A stretch of 64,000 bases of DNA from Chondrus crispus (taxonomy: Eukaryota; Rhodophyta; Florideophyceae; Gigartinales; Gigartinaceae). A program made the translations under genes and the position numbers. Under the pieces are notes generated by a model, which saw only the letters and a program-made list of their open reading frames with translations, was not told the DNA's origin and did not search any database. This document shows, in pieces, positions 61,013 to 64,000 of this stretch (the stretch's first letter is position 1; every line of letters begins with the position of its first letter). The stretch lies in the NCBI RefSeq assembly GCF_000350225.1, contig NW_005178923.1:37866-101865 (forward strand), in the 5' to 3' direction.

Positions 61013-63321
61013 CGGGAGGGCGGGGGAAAGAGTAGGCTTGGGTGGGAGAAGAGGAGCCGGAGGTGCCTATGATGGGGGCGGTGGACGGGGGGCGCGTGCG
61101 TGGCGCGAGTGGGGGAAAGGCGAACAGGGAGGCGCAGGAGATGTGTGGATAAGTAGTGTACCATGGGCAATTTGACTGAAAGGGAAATGTTCTGGCGCGG
61201 TGTGGGAGCGACTTAGTAGAGTGTGCGATAAAAAAAAGGATAATTCCGACCGCAATGTCATGCTGTGGCATCTGGATCTGCGAGGTTTTTAATTCAGTAC
61301 GTCCGGATCGCACAGCCATGTCTGCAAGCCTGAGAGTACCAAGGGTAACAGGATTGCTCCCGTTTTGCCCACTAACTGCGCGCTAGCCGCACCGCATCGC
61401 CTCCCCCCCACTCTTCCATCCTTCGCGCACTTGCCCCGCTTCACGTTTTTTACACTTCACGTTTTTTACCCGTTAACGACTTATCACATCCTCGCTGGTT
61501 GATTACACCCCACTCTCGCACTCCGCGTCTTCTTTCATTCCCATTCCCAGGCACCGCCCCACTCACCTGTAAATTGATATCACTATTCCACTAATAAATA
61601 TATCGCCATTCAGATGCAGACGCTTCCCTGCCCTGAACGCACCGTCCCGATCAGAACACATGCGTAACATTCATACTCGCTGAGGTGTGTAACTGCGCCT
61701 TGTGGGAATTTAAAATTCTAATGAAATGAGCGCGTTTGCAAACATAGCAGACAAAAGGCCATCCATGAACAAGATAAATTCAGGCGTGGAAGGCTGCAAT
61801 TTACGTGACTTTACAATGCCTCACTTTCTGCCTCATCTTCTCCTACCTACCGATAGTACCTCTTATCATTGATTTCCCTCCTCATCAGCTCTTCTGTTTG
61901 TAATACTCTATCTCCTCTCTACCTCGGGATACAGCGCAAAAATACACGCTTCTTCATACATACAGTTGAAAAATGACGTTTTCAAAACCACTTCCAGTCT
62001 ACTTGTCTCAAAATTTTATCTCATCTTCATCAATATCCTCAACTTTATAACTAGGGCCATGGCACGTGCAAACCGGCCGTCTTTTTTAAACATGGGCACA
62101 GTCCGTCATTAAACATAACATTGCAAGCAACCCTAGTCTCCGCAATCACATTTCAATCCCTCTCATTTCAATTTCCCTGCCTCTTTTCTTAAGTTCTTGT
62201 GTCGCAATTGAAATACACCTCCACCATACCAACCCCGTCTGCTCCCATCAGTCAGCTGTCTTCCCCAACACTGTTTTTTTTCTTTGCCAGTCTCTATCGC
62301 ATGGGAGAGAAATCCCTCCCAGTTTCCGCAGTAGATGCTATCCTGCAGCCTCAAACTTCAATTCTTGAAATGAAATATTTAACTCTGTCTAGGCACATCA
62401 TTCAGTGAGGCTGAAAGATGACAACTCCCGTAGACTCAACCGTATGCAAAAACTTAAATGCCACTAACATTGAACAACTCACCATCCGTGATATTATCTC
62501 GCTCACATGTTAAATGACCTTGTTTGATATATCCCGAAGACGAATCCAGGTAAATGCATAATCCCACCCACATTCAACCCCCGCCCAAATTCTCCCTTCG
62601 TCTGTTGAGAGAATAAATCATGATGTCCTCAATATCGCATGCTGATTCCCCTCTCACTTATAAACACGATACCAACATAGTCAACACACACTTTGCCTTT
62701 TGTTTTTTGACTCGCTAGAGCATCTCCACACAGTGTAAACAAACACACTCATCTACTTCCATTGCTCTCGCACCCCGTCCCATTCGTTGTCGTCTGAACA
62801 GAAACCACTACCATATTGCGCGCGGTTCACCTTCTCCTATCTATTTCTCGGCCCGAAACTGCCCAGCAGCGACCAACTTGCTCGTTCGAGGGTTCTTTCG
62901 TTGACTTTCGGCCCGTCTTTTCATCGCAGGCACAGGGCGGGTCTTCTAGGGCCAGAGTGGTATATCTGAAAATTCCATTCTGCAAAGGCACCCTACTTTC
63001 AACATCCGGGCCCATAATTCCGTGTCCTGCCTAAGTCCGCCATCTTGTTGGGTACGCCTCAACCGTTTGTCGGAATAACTGCCTTTTCAGATTGCTCTTG
63101 TTCGGGACTACAAACCTAACAACATAAGAATTTCGTACACGCACACCATATATGTGTAGGAAGGCAAACGGATATTACTTCAAGAGCTTCTTCCTTTCGT
63201 TTTGACAGACCTTGGCAAGTCAAAGATTCTCTTAAGGACTACGAAACATCTACCCCTGATTAGGGTTCTTGTGCTAGAGACCTTATAAGGCTGACAGGCC
63301 TGAGCATTTCCTACTCTTTTC
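61013..63321. other. Pyrimidine-rich intergenic region
   Basis: About 2.3 kb between the divergent SR and CCCH genes. Much of 61400-62800 is pyrimidine-rich on the plus strand, with short open frames only. It includes a 16-bp tandem repeat (61439-61470). A long or intron-containing 5' leader for the CCCH gene may lie here; I cannot demonstrate exons. Confidence 0.5.
61439..61470 (+). repeat. 16-bp tandem repeat
   Basis: CTTCACGTTTTTTAC occurs twice in direct succession (61439-61454, 61455-61470), differing only in the last base of the unit. Small and probably of slippage origin. Confidence 0.85.
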
Positions 63322-64000
63322 ATGACTTCAAGGACGGCAACCTGGAATCCCACCGACAATTTCGGTGTCTTTCATGTGGGAAGACAAAAGGGTATCGCCC
63401 TTTCAAGCAGCGCATCTACTATCCATCCGCAACATCCAAAGACAGCCTTGGGGTTGATGTCTATGGACAAATCTGTAAAAATGCGGACAGACTGTCAACT
63501 CTACCGGCGTGGACGTTGCCATTATGGCGAGCAATGCAAGTACGACCACATTCTACCTTCTGAAACGTTTCGGAATCCTGAACCATTGAGCGTTGGCCTT
63601 CGATATGAAGGCAATCCGTCTAACTCCTCCAAGTACATCTCAGAAAAGACTTGTGCTCCTGCTGCAGGAAGTCACTCGAAGAGTCGAAACAGTGAGACCT
63701 TGTATCCAGTTCGGAACGGAGCAGCTGACTGTCAGTACTACTTGAAAACAGGGAAATGCAACTACGGCTCAAGATGCAAGTTCAACCACCCATTTCGCGA
63801 TGAGAGTCTTGTCAACGCCTTAAACAGAAGAGATTGCTTTGACTTTGTGCAAAAAGGGACTTGCCCGTATGGAAAGAGTTGCAAGTACAATCATCCTTCC
63901 CCCCAGGACGAGTTATTGAGGAGCCTAGAACATCGTTCGGAGATTCTGACAGATTCATCGGATTCATCTCCTCGTTCAGTATCTCTCAATTTGTCGCAAA
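63322..64000 (+). CDS. Three-finger CCCH zinc-finger protein (3' end outside window)
   Basis: The frame opens after a stop at 63301 and runs to the window edge, so at least 226 residues are present and the C-terminus is missing. It has three CCCH fingers. The first has spacing C-x7-C-x5-C-x3-H (Cys58, 66, 72, His76). The second (Cys137, 146, 152, His156) and third (Cys172, 181, 187, His191) have C-x8-C-x5-C-x3-H. Each contains the YG-x-x-CK[FY][ND]H core, typical of plant-type RNA-binding CCCH proteins that control mRNA stability or processing. Fingers 2 and 3 are 15 residues apart while 1 and 2 are separated by 60 Ser-rich residues. The start at 63322 is the first ATG; Met51 or Met54 are alternatives. 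Confidence 0.88.
   Translation, partial: MTSRTATWNPTDNFGVFHVGRQKGIALSSSASTIHPQHPKTALGLMSMDKSVKMRTDCQLYRRGRCHYGEQCKYDHILPSETFRNPEPLSVGLRYEGNPSNSSKYISEKTCAPAAGSHSKSRNSETLYPVRNGAADCQYYLKTGKCNYGSRCKFNHPFRDESLVNALNRRDCFDFVQKGTCPYGKSCKYNHPSPQDELLRSLEHRSEILTDSSDSSPRSVSLNLSQ

Overview
The window looks like nuclear DNA of a photosynthetic eukaryote of the red lineage, most likely a multicellular red alga. The evidence is mixed. There is a nuclear gene for a plastid-targeted bacterial-type release factor 2, and one for the alpha subunit of a bacterial-type phenylalanyl-tRNA synthetase; its beta subunit is known to be plastid-encoded in red algae. There is also a plant RS-type SR splicing factor, a phytol kinase-like protein and a cyanobacterial-style lipid kinase. 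Genes are almost all single-exon, even one of 1,528 codons; I see one convincing spliceosomal intron (95 nt, UDP-glucose dehydrogenase). Roughly 40 percent of the window is coding. The rest is gene-poor, lower-GC DNA rich in small decayed DNA transposons. Species is not determined.

Layout. 1-8808: no convincing gene. 8809-18531: UDP-glucose dehydrogenase, a basic disordered protein, plastid RF2, a small conserved protein, plastid PheS and, divergently, a small plastid membrane protein. 19070-19911: decayed pogo-like transposon just upstream of a FANCD2 gene (20138-24724). 25407-30476: coiled-coil tail-anchored protein, a divergent TVP38/VTT membrane protein and phytol kinase-like pair, and a small secreted or organellar protein. 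30477-33556: empty apart from a perfect hairpin. 33557-38360: small hypothetical, TatD nuclease, convergent sphingosine-kinase-like gene broken by an assembly gap, repeats, and a SNAP-25-type SNARE. 39097-47293: CLC chloride/proton exchanger, an unknown membrane protein, a small protein, and a 933-residue disordered nuclear protein with a PIP-like box. 47294-53618: transposon-rich, with an intact-ended pogo-like miniature element and an LTR-like segment. 53619-61012: nicotianamine synthase, a TIR element, a cyanobacterial-type lipid kinase and an RS-type SR protein. 63322-64000: start of a three-finger CCCH protein running off the window.

There is no operon-like system. Recurring themes are organelle translation (RF2, PheS), membrane traffic and ion or lipid handling (SNARE, CLC, TVP38, two lipid kinases), and DNA repair or replication (FANCD2, PIP-box protein). 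The most unusual signal is genome-structural. The 7-mer TAC[A/T]GTA occurs at least 36 times by my count, nearly all outside genes. That is the footprint expected when a TA-targeting element with CAG...CTG ends excises, and an element with exactly those ends lies at 49304-50137. Fragments of related pogo-like families, two of which retain a C-terminal PCNA-binding-like box, are scattered through the window.
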